Below, in pieces: positions 27,338 through 36,274 of a DNA stretch of 62,939 nt (positions within the stretch are counted from its first letter, which is position 1; every line of letters begins with the position of its first letter). Source of the DNA: JAFNAG01 sp041501225 (GTDB lineage: Bacteria > Acidobacteriota > UBA6911). The DNA lies in NCBI GenBank assembly GCA_041501225.1, contig JBGQNR010000010.1, positions 1 through 62,939 on the forward strand, given 5' to 3'. Under the pieces are notes generated by a model that was not told where the DNA came from, did not search any database, and saw only the letters and a list, made by a program, of their open reading frames with translations. The position numbers and the translations under genes are program-made.

Positions 27338-27354
27338 GGGCAGCAGAGGTGGTA

Positions 27355-30033
27355 ATGGCCCGGGAAATGCTTGATAAATCATACGATCCTGCACTCTTTG
27401 AACAGCGCTGGTATGCCGTCTGGGAGCAGCGCGGCTACTTCAAGGCGGAGAATCCCTCCCCCAAACCTCGTTTTTCCATTGTAATTCCACCGCCGAATAT
27501 AACCGGCACGCTGCACATGGGACACGCTCTGCAGCACACCCTGCACGATGTGCTCATCCGCTGGAAACGCATGTCAGGCTTCAACACGCTCTGGCTGCCC
27601 GGCATGGATCACGCCAGCATCGCCGTACATTACGTGCTCGACAAACAATTTGAAGCCCAGCACATCAGCCGATTCGAGCTCGGGCGCGAGCGCTTCATGG
27701 AAATCGCCTGGAAATGGAAGGAGACCAGCGGGGGCAGGATTCTCAACCAGATGCGCCGGATGGGAGTCTCCTGCGACTGGAGCCGGGAGCGGTTCACCAT
27801 GGATGAGGGCCTGTCGCATGCGGTGCAGGAGGCCTTCATTCGCCTGTACGAGCAAGGGCTCATCTATCGCGGCGAGTACATGGTCAACTGGTGCCCGCGC
27901 TGCAAGACGGCAATTTCCGATCTGGAAGTCGCCTACCAGGCCACCCACGGGAAACTGTGGTACCTCCGGTATCCGCTTATCGGACGATCGGGCCACGTGA
28001 TTGTTGCGACCGCACGGCCGGAGACCATGCTGGGTGACACCGCAGTGGCCGTACACCCGACCGACGAGCGCTACCGCCAGCTCATCGGCGCCAAGGTGCT
28101 GTTGCCGGTCATGAATCGCGAGATTCCCATTATTGCCGACGAGATCGTCGACAGGGAATTCGGAACCGGTGCGGTCAAGGTGACGCCATCTCACGACACC
28201 AACGACTATGAGATGGCAAAGCGTCATAATCTGCCGCGGGTCACGGTCATCGATTCTGCCGGCAAAATGACGCAGGAGGCCGGTCCTTTTGCGGGCATGG
28301 ATCGTTATCAGTGCCGGGAGAAACTGGTTCACCGCCTGTCGGAACAGGGCTTTCTCGTCAAGGTCGCCGACTACGATCACAACGTCGGCCAATGCGATCG
28401 CTGTTCCGCTGTGGTGGAACCAAAGATTTCGATGCAGTGGTTCCTGAAGGTGGACACGATTGCCAAACCCGCCATCGAAGTGGTCGAAAACGGTTCGGTC
28501 CGGTTTATTCCCGACGCATTCAAGAAGCGCTATTTCGAATGGATGTACAACATTCATGATTGGTGCATCTCGCGCCAGCTGTGGTGGGGACATCGCATCC
28601 CGGCCTGGTATTGCGACGCCTGCGGCGAGATCATCGTTTCGCGAACCACACCCGCGCGCTGCACGAAGTGCGGTGGCGCGCTGCGTGAAGAAACCGACAT
28701 TCTCGATACCTGGTTCAGCTCGGCACTCTGGCCATTTTCAACCATGGGCTGGCCCGCGAAGACCGCCGACCTCGAGCTCTTCTACCCAACCGACGTCTTG
28801 ATCACCGGACCCGACATCATCTTTTTCTGGGTGGCGCGGATGATCATGATGGGTCTCAAATTCATGAATGACATCCCCTTCCGCGAAGTTCACATCAACG
28901 GTATTGTGCGCGACGCCAGTCATAAAAAGATGAGCAAGACGCGCGGAAACGTGATTGAGCCGCTGGAACTCATCGAGGAGTACGGAGCGGACGCAGTCAG
29001 GTTCACGCTTGCCTCCATGGCCGTACCAGGCACCGACATACCGTTCTCGACTGACCGGATGAAGGGATACAGCGCGTTCGCGAATAAAGTCTGGAATGCC
29101 GCACGATTTGTGTTGATGAATCTTACCGAAAGCGATGCCCCGGTTTCAGCAGAGTCAGTGGACGATTTGATTGCGCGCGAAAACAATCGTCTGCCGCTCG
29201 AGGATCTATGGATTCTCCATCGTCTGAACCAGGTCTCGGCAGATATCGCCGATGCTCTGGACAAGTACCGGTTTCATGAAGCTTCGAGCTCGATCTACCA
29301 GTTCATCTGGCATGAGCTATGCGACTGGTACATTGAATTGGTCAAGCCGGTACTGACCGGCGAAGGCGTGCCGCAAGAAGTCCGTACCGAAAGAGTAACC
29401 ATCCTTGTGCACGTTATTGATTTCGCCTTGCGCCTCCTGCATCCGTTTATGCCGTTTATTACCGAAGAAATCTGGCAGCGCATTCCCCACACGGGCGATT
29501 CGATCATGGTGCAGGAGTTTCCGCGCCCACGGCGGGTGCGCGAGAACGCGGAAGCGGCACACGGCATGGAATCTCTGATGGACCTGATCATGGGCCTGCG
29601 ATCTGCGCGCGCGGAGATGAATATCGAACCCAAGAAGGTACTCGACGTTACGCTGGTGGTTGCCGACCCGGCGATTCAGGATCTGGTGCGGAAAAACCTC
29701 GACAAGGTCAAGTTGCTGGCTCGCCTGGGTGCGACTGTATTCGCTGCTGCGCTCCCGGCTCAGCACATTCAACTCAAGGGTGTCTGGAAACACGGCGAGT
29801 TCGGACTGAACCTCGAGGGCGCCGTCGATTTCAAGGCTGAACGCGAACGGCTCCTCAAAGAACTCAAGCGGCTGAAAGACGAAATTCAGAAGATCGTAAA
29901 AAAGCTGAACAGCCATGAGTTCATCGATCGGGCGCCGGAAGAGATCGTCACAGAGAACCGGACGCGGCACGCGGAATTGGTCGCCAGACTCGAGAGATTG
30001 GAAGCCAACCTGAACAGGCTTTCCTCCAGTTAG
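27355..30033 (+). CDS. valS: Valyl-tRNA synthetase
   Basis: Charges tRNA-Val. The class I signatures are HMGH (54-57, in NITGTLHMGHAL) and KMSKT (about 525-529). The editing domain and zinc-like Cys pairs (CDACGEI, CTKCGG) are present, and a C-terminal coiled-coil arm (about 820-892) rich in Lys and Glu binds tRNA. ATG 27355 was chosen over GTG 27349 because AGAGG is five bases upstream of it. 892 residues is typical. Confidence 0.97.
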   Translation: MAREMLDKSYDPALFEQRWYAVWEQRGYFKAENPSPKPRFSIVIPPPNITGTLHMGHALQHTLHDVLIRWKRMSGFNTLWLPGMDHASIAVHYVLDKQFEAQHISRFELGRERFMEIAWKWKETSGGRILNQMRRMGVSCDWSRERFTMDEGLSHAVQEAFIRLYEQGLIYRGEYMVNWCPRCKTAISDLEVAYQATHGKLWYLRYPLIGRSGHVIVATARPETMLGDTAVAVHPTDERYRQLIGAKVLLPVMNREIPIIADEIVDREFGTGAVKVTPSHDTNDYEMAKRHNLPRVTVIDSAGKMTQEAGPFAGMDRYQCREKLVHRLSEQGFLVKVADYDHNVGQCDRCSAVVEPKISMQWFLKVDTIAKPAIEVVENGSVRFIPDAFKKRYFEWMYNIHDWCISRQLWWGHRIPAWYCDACGEIIVSRTTPARCTKCGGALREETDILDTWFSSALWPFSTMGWPAKTADLELFYPTDVLITGPDIIFFWVARMIMMGLKFMNDIPFREVHINGIVRDASHKKMSKTRGNVIEPLELIEEYGADAVRFTLASMAVPGTDIPFSTDRMKGYSAFANKVWNAARFVLMNLTESDAPVSAESVDDLIARENNRLPLEDLWILHRLNQVSADIADALDKYRFHEASSSIYQFIWHELCDWYIELVKPVLTGEGVPQEVRTERVTILVHVIDFALRLLHPFMPFITEEIWQRIPHTGDSIMVQEFPRPRRVRENAEAAHGMESLMDLIMGLRSARAEMNIEPKKVLDVTLVVADPAIQDLVRKNLDKVKLLARLGATVFAAALPAQHIQLKGVWKHGEFGLNLEGAVDFKAERERLLKELKRLKDEIQKIVKKLNSHEFIDRAPEEIVTENRTRHAELVARLERLEANLNRLSSS

Positions 30034-30048
30034 GTGGGAAAAGCAAAA

Positions 30049-30069
30049 GCAGCCACGAAGGACACGAAA
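30049..30069. repeat. Half copy of family A after valS
   Basis: A perfect left arm GCAGCCACGAAGGACACGAA lies 16 bases after the valS stop with no matching right arm. It shows that single arms exist as well as full palindromes. Confidence 0.7.
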
Positions 30070-30076
30070 TTACTTT

Positions 30077-30973
30077 GTGATGCTGGCGGTGGATGAGGCT
30101 GCGATTTGCAGCTGGTGCGCTATGAGTTCTTCAAGCTGGCAGCAGGATCAACTTGTTCCGGAGAGGATTGTCGCGGAGACGCCTGCGATTGCCTGGGATA
30201 GGCTGCAGGTACTGAGCTTTCAGGAGATCGGGTCGACGAATGAAGAGGCGCTGCGGCGCGCGCGCCAGGGAGCTCCGGGTGGGACAATCGTCGTTGCGGA
30301 GAGCCAGACTCAGGGAAGAGGCAGAAAAGGACGGCGTTGGATTTCGCCGCCCGGATCGGGACTGTATTTTTCGTTGATTCTTCGTCCTGAACAGCCCCTG
30401 AGCCATTGGCCGCTGCTGACTCAGGTCGCCTCTGTCGCCCTTGCCCGCACGCTTCAGGCGCTGCCCCAGGAAGCACTCATTGCACATCCGCTGGATCTGG
30501 AGTTGAAATGGCCCAACGACGTGCTGATTTCAGGGCGCAAAACTGCCGGCATTCTGCTGGAGACTGCCGGTGCCGGGGGGATTTTGTCCGCGGCGGTCAT
30601 GGGTGTCGGGATCAACGTCAGCAAGGTCGAGCTGCCGGTTGATTTGCGGGATCAAGTCACATCGGTGAGTGAGGCGGCCGGAGTCCTGGTATCGCGCAGG
30701 CACCTCCTGGTAAGATTTTTGTACCATTTCCAGCTCGGATATAAGTTATTCGAGCAAGGAGAGCATGAGGCGATTCTCGACCAGTGGAAATCTCTCTCGC
30801 GCATGTGGAAAGACACTCCGGTATGGATCCTGGAGGACGAGCGCCGGCGACCTGCTGTGACGCGCGGCTTGAGCGCAACCGGCGCACTCATCGTTGAGAC
30901 AGCCGACGGCGCCGAAGAGACCCTATTGGCTGGGGATGTAAGCATCCGCCGATCGGCCCGGGAAGAAAGGTGA
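30077..30973 (+). CDS. birA: Biotin--[acetyl-CoA-carboxylase] ligase
   Basis: Attaches biotin to carrier proteins such as AccB. The catalytic domain has ESQTQGRGRKGRRW (biotinyl-AMP loop), KWPNDVL and GVGINV, followed by the small C-terminal domain. The helix-turn-helix regulator domain of E. coli BirA is absent, so this is a group I, non-regulatory ligase. The start is uncertain: GTG 30077 or ATG 30080 give about 298 residues, and ATG 30122 removes a Cys-rich stretch that looks non-homologous. ftsY starts four bases downstream. Confidence 0.93.
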   Translation: MMLAVDEAAICSWCAMSSSSWQQDQLVPERIVAETPAIAWDRLQVLSFQEIGSTNEEALRRARQGAPGGTIVVAESQTQGRGRKGRRWISPPGSGLYFSLILRPEQPLSHWPLLTQVASVALARTLQALPQEALIAHPLDLELKWPNDVLISGRKTAGILLETAGAGGILSAAVMGVGINVSKVELPVDLRDQVTSVSEAAGVLVSRRHLLVRFLYHFQLGYKLFEQGEHEAILDQWKSLSRMWKDTPVWILEDERRRPAVTRGLSATGALIVETADGAEETLLAGDVSIRRSAREER

Positions 30974-30977
30974 AATC

Positions 30978-31937
30978 ATGCTGTTCTCGAGATCAAAGGA
31001 CACAGGCGAGAAAAAGCCCGGCCTCTTGGAGAGGATGAAGAAGGCGCTGACCGCGACCAAGGATAATCTCGTCGGCCGCATCGAAAGCGTTCTTTCCGGC
31101 CGGACCTGTATCGACGCAAACCTGCTCGAGGAACTGGAAGGGGTACTCCTGGGCGCGGATCTGGGCGTGAAGGCGACCGCGCAAATCATCAACTCAATTA
31201 AGGATCAGCAGAAAAAGCAGCTGATCCAGTCGGCCGACGAAGTGCGCGCTGCTATCCGCGCTCAATTGGTCTCCATATTGGAGCCCAAGAAGAAACAGGA
31301 AGTCGAGGCTCCCGGGCCGGCGCAGGAAGTGTGGATGATCGTGGGAGTGAATGGGACAGGGAAAACTACGACGGTGGGAAAACTTGCCGCGCGCTGCGCC
31401 CAGGAAGGGAAGCGCGTTCTTGTCTGTGCCGCGGATACTTTCCGTCCGGCGGCTATCGAACAATTGAGCATCTGGGTCGAACGTTCCGGGGCTGAGATGG
31501 TCAAGAGCAAGATCGGGGCAGATCCTTCCGCTGTTCTCCACGATGCTCTGTCAGCTGCGGAAGCCCGCAAATGCGACTTGGTTATCGTAGATACGGCAGG
31601 GCGGTTGCATACGCGCAGTAACCTGATGGCCGAGATCGAAAAAATGCGCAGGGTTGCCGGGCGGAAAATTCCCGGGGCGCCGCACGAGGTTTTTCTGATT
31701 CTTGACGCGACGACCGGTCAGAATGCGCTTCAACAGGCGAGGGAATTTCTCAAGGCTGCCGGGGTGACCGGCCTGATCGTGACCAAGCTCGACGGTACAG
31801 CGAAGGGCGGGATTCTATTCAGCATCGCCGAGGAGTTGAGCATCCCCGTGCGCTTTATCGGAGTCGGAGAAGCGCTCGAAGACCTGCTCGAATTCTCGCC
31901 CGAGAGTTTCGTCGACTCGCTCTTCACGCAAAACTGA
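30978..31937 (+). CDS. ftsY: Signal recognition particle receptor FtsY
   Basis: FtsY docks SRP-ribosome complexes at the membrane. The N domain (about 15-100) and GTPase G domain are complete: GVNGTGKTTTVGKLA, DTFRPAAIEQL, DTAGRLHTRSNLM and TKLDGTAKGG. At 319 residues it has only a short basic lead and no long acidic A domain, as in many non-enteric bacteria. It lies tightly behind birA. The downstream 300 bp is a repeat mosaic. Confidence 0.97.
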   Translation: MLFSRSKDTGEKKPGLLERMKKALTATKDNLVGRIESVLSGRTCIDANLLEELEGVLLGADLGVKATAQIINSIKDQQKKQLIQSADEVRAAIRAQLVSILEPKKKQEVEAPGPAQEVWMIVGVNGTGKTTTVGKLAARCAQEGKRVLVCAADTFRPAAIEQLSIWVERSGAEMVKSKIGADPSAVLHDALSAAEARKCDLVIVDTAGRLHTRSNLMAEIEKMRRVAGRKIPGAPHEVFLILDATTGQNALQQAREFLKAAGVTGLIVTKLDGTAKGGILFSIAEELSIPVRFIGVGEALEDLLEFSPESFVDSLFTQN

Positions 31938-32236
31938 GCACAGAAGCGGCCTGATCGTAGTCCGAGAGAAAAGCAAAAGCTTTAACGCAGAGGCCGCAGA
32001 GAAAAAACAGAGACCGCAGAGAGACCTAACCGCAGATTAACCCTGATGAACGCTGATGGGGATCAGCTTTGTTGCACCCAGCTCAGGCGCAGCGTTCGCG
32101 CCTGAGCTGGGTGCGACAAAGCCTCTTATGACCCAGGTGAGCTTATCTGTGTGCATTCGTGGGTTCTTGCGTTTGCAATTTTGCACTACGGATATTGTTT
32201 CTTCGTGGCATTCGTGGCTTCTTTTGCCTTTGCAAA
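31938..32236. repeat. Mosaic of several repeat families between ftsY and the Crp-like gene
   Basis: In order: two tandem family B left arms (31984-32025), a stretch related to CCGCAGATTAACCCTGATGAA, a near-perfect hairpin (32066-32122), and diverged copies of family A right arms near 32205-32225. No gene is supported. The two flanking genes converge here. Confidence 0.7.
32066..32122. repeat. 25-bp-stem hairpin between convergent genes
   Basis: The arms at 32066-32090 and 32098-32122 match in 24 of 25 positions around a 7-base loop (AGCGTTC). The arm begins GCTTTGTTGCACCCAGCTCA. There is no T run directly after it, so it is a palindromic element more than a classic terminator. Confidence 0.8.
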
Positions 32237-32911
32237 CTAATTGGCGGACATCAGTTCTTTGGGCTTGAGGAGGACGATGCGGCGGCTGTCGAGTTGGAGG
32301 ATGCCCTTTTTCTGGAGGCGGGCCAGCGTGCGCGTCACGGTCTCGCGCGAAGTGCCGACCAGTTCCGCCAGCTCCTGATGCGTGATCTTCAGATCGATAA
32401 TGATCCCGCGCGCATCCTGCACGCCGTGTCTCCTCGAGAGCTGAAGGATGCCGGCACGGATGCGATCATCAGCGGTGCTGTAACTGAGATCCCGCACCTG
32501 CGACCACACCTGCCTCAGACGCGTGCAGAGCACCTGGATGATCTGGCGCACAACCTTTTCATTCGACATCAGCATGCGCTGAAAATCATTCTGGTGGATC
32601 GAGGCGACCCGGCAATCTTCCATTGCGGATACGGTGGCGGGGGCGGTCTTCCCATCGAGAAGCGACATCTCGCCGAAAAAATCTCCCGGCTGATGAATGG
32701 CGAGGATGGTCTCTTTGCCCGCGGGGGTGGTTTTGGTGACCTTCACCTTTCCCGCCAGCACGATGTACATATAATTGCCGGTTTCTTCTTCGAGGAAAAT
32801 GATCTGGTTTTTCCGATAGTTCTTTACCTGGAAGGCCGGCGCGATGCACTTGAACTCATCTTCCGATAACGTGGCAAAAAGCGGAACCCGTCGAATCAGG
32901 TCAATCTTCAT
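32237..32911 (-). CDS. Crp/Fnr family transcriptional regulator
   Basis: The N-terminal half (about 1-120) is a cyclic-nucleotide-binding beta barrel (GNYMYIVLAGKVKVTKTT, PGDFFGEMSLLDG), and the C-terminal half has a winged helix (THQELAELVGTSRETVTRTL). There is no N-terminal Cys cluster, so it is not an oxygen-sensing Fnr. The FFGEMSLLDG pattern resembles cAMP-binding members but lacks a clear phosphate-cassette Arg, so the ligand is unknown. It overlaps the end of the next gene upstream by 11 bp. Confidence 0.92.
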   Translation of the reverse strand: MKIDLIRRVPLFATLSEDEFKCIAPAFQVKNYRKNQIIFLEEETGNYMYIVLAGKVKVTKTTPAGKETILAIHQPGDFFGEMSLLDGKTAPATVSAMEDCRVASIHQNDFQRMLMSNEKVVRQIIQVLCTRLRQVWSQVRDLSYSTADDRIRAGILQLSRRHGVQDARGIIIDLKITHQELAELVGTSRETVTRTLARLQKKGILQLDSRRIVLLKPKELMSAN

Positions 32912-34070
32912 CGAGTTTTAATCGTATGTAAGAATCGTGTTCTTCCAACCGCGTCCAGCGCTTGCGCGCGTAAACACGAGCCGCCGCAAGCATGATCCCC
33001 GCCACGATGGACAGCACGGCGAGGAGCGCGGTAAACATGATGGAGTGGACCACAGTCCCCAAAATCTTTACCGGCACGCCCCAAATCGTTCGGCTCGGCT
33101 TGTTCTTCTCATAGATCCATTTGATCGCATAAGAAAATTTAAGTGAGCCTAACGTCTTATCGGCAACATCAGCAGGAAAGTTTCCTTCTAGTATGCCGAC
33201 CAGAGGACCGGTCTGCCGCGAGTAGAGGTTGGCTTTCCCGGAAGCATCACGGCCATAAAGCGATGTGGAATTAAAATACTCCTCCGCCATCTGAATGGTC
33301 GGAAAACTCAGCAGCGAAAACGTGCCCGTGCGATCCTGGATCGTGCAATGGGCCTGCGCGACCTCGACATCCGCAGGGATCGCCAGGTTTTCGCCGGCCA
33401 CCCGTGTGCCGAAGAATTCGAGGGCGCGCGGACCAAGAAAATAGCGGATCGAAGAAGGATCGCAGCTGTCCGGGGGCAGATGGCGGATCAGGTTTGGAAC
33501 TTTGCTCTCATGACTCCCGATGCGGTTCACGATCGAAGTAGCGATTCGCTTGGGGAGATCCTCCCAAGCCGTTGAGCGGATATGAACACAATTGTTGCCG
33601 GATGCGAAGAACAGCGAGGCGCCCTCTGTTGCAAAAAAGTCTCCCGGCGGGCCGGTCTGAATCCGCGACTTCGCCAATAATGTCAAAGCGGAATAAGCCG
33701 CACGGCCATCGCCAAAGGTGTAGATCGAAACCGAGAGATTCCCGGCATCGGTTAGAGCGAAAGTTCGCTCTCCATAGCGGCGCAGACCGGCTTCGATCAA
33801 TGCCGGGCCGAACTCGAGCTTGGCCAGTTCCGCACTATCCTTAAGGTCCTTCTCCGTCTGCACCGACTTGATCTCTTTAAACTCCAGAACAGCCGGGAAA
33901 AATCCGTCGCTGACCCATTGAACCTGGGCATGGAGCGGGCCTATCAGGAGAGTTGAAGCTAATGCCAAAACAACGGCGATCCTCAATGAACAGGCCGCGC
34001 GGTGATTGTCCAAAAGCCGGACTACGGGGGAGATGCGCATGTCAGGAGCTCTGATTTTGGATGATCGCAT
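32901..34070 (-). CDS. Unrecognised exported protein with a C-terminal membrane span
   Basis: The 389-residue product has an N-terminal signal or anchor (LRIAVVLALASTLLIGPLHA), a large extracytoplasmic part, and a C-terminal membrane span (about 345-370, IMFTALLAVLSIVAGIMLAA) ending in a short basic cytoplasmic tail. It resembles DUF6599-type proteins of Acidobacteriota as I recall them, but no function is known to me. Its ATG follows immediately after the amidase stop codon, and it overlaps the Crp-like gene by 11 bp. The tight packing suggests co-expression with a cell-wall amidase. Confidence 0.8.
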   Translation of the reverse strand: MRSSKIRAPDMRISPVVRLLDNHRAACSLRIAVVLALASTLLIGPLHAQVQWVSDGFFPAVLEFKEIKSVQTEKDLKDSAELAKLEFGPALIEAGLRRYGERTFALTDAGNLSVSIYTFGDGRAAYSALTLLAKSRIQTGPPGDFFATEGASLFFASGNNCVHIRSTAWEDLPKRIATSIVNRIGSHESKVPNLIRHLPPDSCDPSSIRYFLGPRALEFFGTRVAGENLAIPADVEVAQAHCTIQDRTGTFSLLSFPTIQMAEEYFNSTSLYGRDASGKANLYSRQTGPLVGILEGNFPADVADKTLGSLKFSYAIKWIYEKNKPSRTIWGVPVKILGTVVHSIMFTALLAVLSIVAGIMLAAARVYARKRWTRLEEHDSYIRLKLDED

Positions 34071-36188
34071 TTAGTTTTTGTGAGAGTGGTTGATCGCAAC
34101 AGCGCTGCCGAGTGATTTCATGTACGCTTCGATACCTTGAAACAAGGATACGGCAAGGGACTGCCGGTTGGTGTCCTTCATGAGTATCTTTTCGTCACGA
34201 GGATTACTGAGGAAGGAGATTTCGGCCAGGATCGATGGCATGTGAGCGCCGATGAGAACGATGAACGGGGCGCTGCGCACACCGCGATTCATGGTTGTGG
34301 GGATGAGCTTGTGCGCGCCGTCGAACAGGTTTTTCTGGATGATCGAGGCCAGTTCCCTGGATTCCTGTAGTTTATCAGCCTGGGCAATTTTCAGAATCAG
34401 ATCCTGGAGATCGCGGATGTTGCGATCGCTGCTGGCGTTTTCCCGCGCCGACACCTCACGAGCGGAGTCAGTCCTCGCAAAATCGAGGAAATAGGTTTCC
34501 ACCCCGCTGACGCTGCGGATGACGCTGGAGTTGGCATGGATCGAAACAAACAGGTCCGCCTGCTGCTGGTTTGCAATCAGCGGACGATCCTCGAGGGATA
34601 CATAGGAATCATCCGTGCGCGTAAGAATCACCTGGGCGCCCAGCTTATCCTGCAGGAGTTTTTGGAGTTCCTTGGACACGCCCAGCACGAGGTCTTTCTC
34701 CATGATCCCGCCCGGGCCGACGGTTCCGGTGTCGCGGCCGCCATGTCCCGGATCCAGCACGATTCTACCGATCTTCAGCCCGAGAATACGTGTCAGCGTC
34801 CGATCCCCGTGGCTTGTAGGCTGCGCCGTCTTGGGAGCAGATGGAGGCTCGACTGAAACGATCGCAGGTGATGTTGAGGTGGCTCTTGCCGGCTCTTTAG
34901 CAGGTGCAGCCACAGGCGAAGAAGTGGTTTCTTTGGCTGCCACCGATGTACTTGCCGCACCGCCGCCCTGAATGTCCTTGACCGATTTTTCCGGCAAGGC
35001 AGTTTTTGGTGCCGCCAGCTTGGACTCGGCGGCACTCTTAAGCCCGGAGGCGGCATTCGGAACCGCAGTCTGCGAACCGGCATCCGGCTTGGGCTTGGGC
35101 AGCGCCGGCTCGGGTGTTTTGATTTCGGCAGAGGCCACAGGCGCGAGTAATGAGGGTTTTTCTTTTGCCGGCGGGGGCACCACAGGAGATTTGGGGGCCG
35201 CGGCAGGCGCAGGGACGAAATCTTTGAAGTGCAAGTCTACGGTAATACCAAAGGTTTCGGATTGCTCCGAGGACAGGACGTCGCCGGCCCCGATTAAATC
35301 CAGAACGATGCGCGCTAGATCGGGCTGGAACTGGGCAATCCGGATCTGTTTGAGGAACTTGTCATCGACATTGAAAATCTTATTCAAGAGACTGCGATCC
35401 AACTGCACATCCTTGATGTCGAAATAGACGCGGTCAGGGTTGGAAAGGGAACTCTTGGTGTAGCGGATCGGCCCATCCGAGACGATGCTTACTCGCGTGT
35501 GGTCGCGGCTGGGCAAAATATTGATGCTTTTGATGGAGGCCGAAGCTCCAGCCTTGGGAGCAGGAGCATCGATTTGAGCTGCAGGCGGCTTGGAAAACAC
35601 TGCGGGCGCAGGAACTGAAAGAGGAACCGGCTTAGCAGTCTCGGTATCCTGGCTTCGTGCAGCCAGGGTTGCCGCCGCTGCCGATGACTTGTAACGCGTC
35701 CGCAGCTTCTGATAGGCATCCAGAGCTGATTGTTCATCGTGCAAAGGGCCTTCGCTGATGGTCCCAAGACGAAGCAGAGCCTCGGGGCAGCGCAGGCTGA
35801 GGCCATAGTCGGTGGTCAGGAATCGATAGAGCTTGGCCGCATTCTTGAAATAGCTCGAGTTCCCGAACTTTTCGCCCATGGTCTGATACAGCTGGGCAGC
35901 TTCGAAGACGGCGTCAGGACTGTAGCCAAAATGCGGGTCCTGCAAATACACCTGCTGATAGGTGCGGATACACTTGAGATAACTTTCACGTGAAGGTTCG
36001 GGTGTTTTGCCAAGCGCTGCGTTCAGGCGTTCCGCTTCCGCCCATGCGGTTTTGGCGGCTTCTCGATCCAAATTTGAGCAAAGGACAGCGAGGGCGGGGC
36101 TGAGGGCAAGAACGAGCCCGAAAACCAGCCGCCGAGCAATCGTACGACTTCGCCGCAACCCGCTCCGGGCGAGGATCATGGGGATCAT
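34071..36188 (-). CDS. N-acetylmuramoyl-L-alanine amidase with AMIN domain
   Basis: Cleaves the amide between MurNAc and the peptide of peptidoglycan during cell separation. The protein has a signal anchor, a helical TPR-like N-terminus (about 30-150), an AMIN domain (about 214-325) that targets septal wall, a long Pro/Ala-rich linker, and an Amidase_3 domain (about 473-695). Zinc ligands appear in DPGHGG, GIMEKD and SIHANSS; the catalytic Glu is in LAEISFLSN. ATG 36188 was chosen since translation from 36278 would run through the upstream gene end. It is adjacent to a lytic transglycosylase. Confidence 0.92.
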   Translation of the reverse strand: MIPMILARSGLRRSRTIARRLVFGLVLALSPALAVLCSNLDREAAKTAWAEAERLNAALGKTPEPSRESYLKCIRTYQQVYLQDPHFGYSPDAVFEAAQLYQTMGEKFGNSSYFKNAAKLYRFLTTDYGLSLRCPEALLRLGTISEGPLHDEQSALDAYQKLRTRYKSSAAAATLAARSQDTETAKPVPLSVPAPAVFSKPPAAQIDAPAPKAGASASIKSINILPSRDHTRVSIVSDGPIRYTKSSLSNPDRVYFDIKDVQLDRSLLNKIFNVDDKFLKQIRIAQFQPDLARIVLDLIGAGDVLSSEQSETFGITVDLHFKDFVPAPAAAPKSPVVPPPAKEKPSLLAPVASAEIKTPEPALPKPKPDAGSQTAVPNAASGLKSAAESKLAAPKTALPEKSVKDIQGGGAASTSVAAKETTSSPVAAPAKEPARATSTSPAIVSVEPPSAPKTAQPTSHGDRTLTRILGLKIGRIVLDPGHGGRDTGTVGPGGIMEKDLVLGVSKELQKLLQDKLGAQVILTRTDDSYVSLEDRPLIANQQQADLFVSIHANSSVIRSVSGVETYFLDFARTDSAREVSARENASSDRNIRDLQDLILKIAQADKLQESRELASIIQKNLFDGAHKLIPTTMNRGVRSAPFIVLIGAHMPSILAEISFLSNPRDEKILMKDTNRQSLAVSLFQGIEAYMKSLGSAVAINHSHKN

Positions 36189-36274
36189 TCTAGGCTGCCT
36201 GTGAGCAGGTGTCAAGGGTATATTGTTCGAACCTATTGAAAAGTAAGGTAGTTGCAGAAGACGAAACGGGAAGC

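Noticed and set aside
27240..27354. T-box riboswitch upstream of valS
   Set aside because: The leader is under 60 nt and lacks the T-box core and a specifier loop.
27574..28593. 339-codon minus-strand frame
   Set aside because: It is wholly antisense to valS and lacks any recognisable domain.
32159..32869. 236-codon plus-strand frame
   Set aside because: It is antisense to the Crp/Fnr gene, whose domain motifs are clear on the minus strand.
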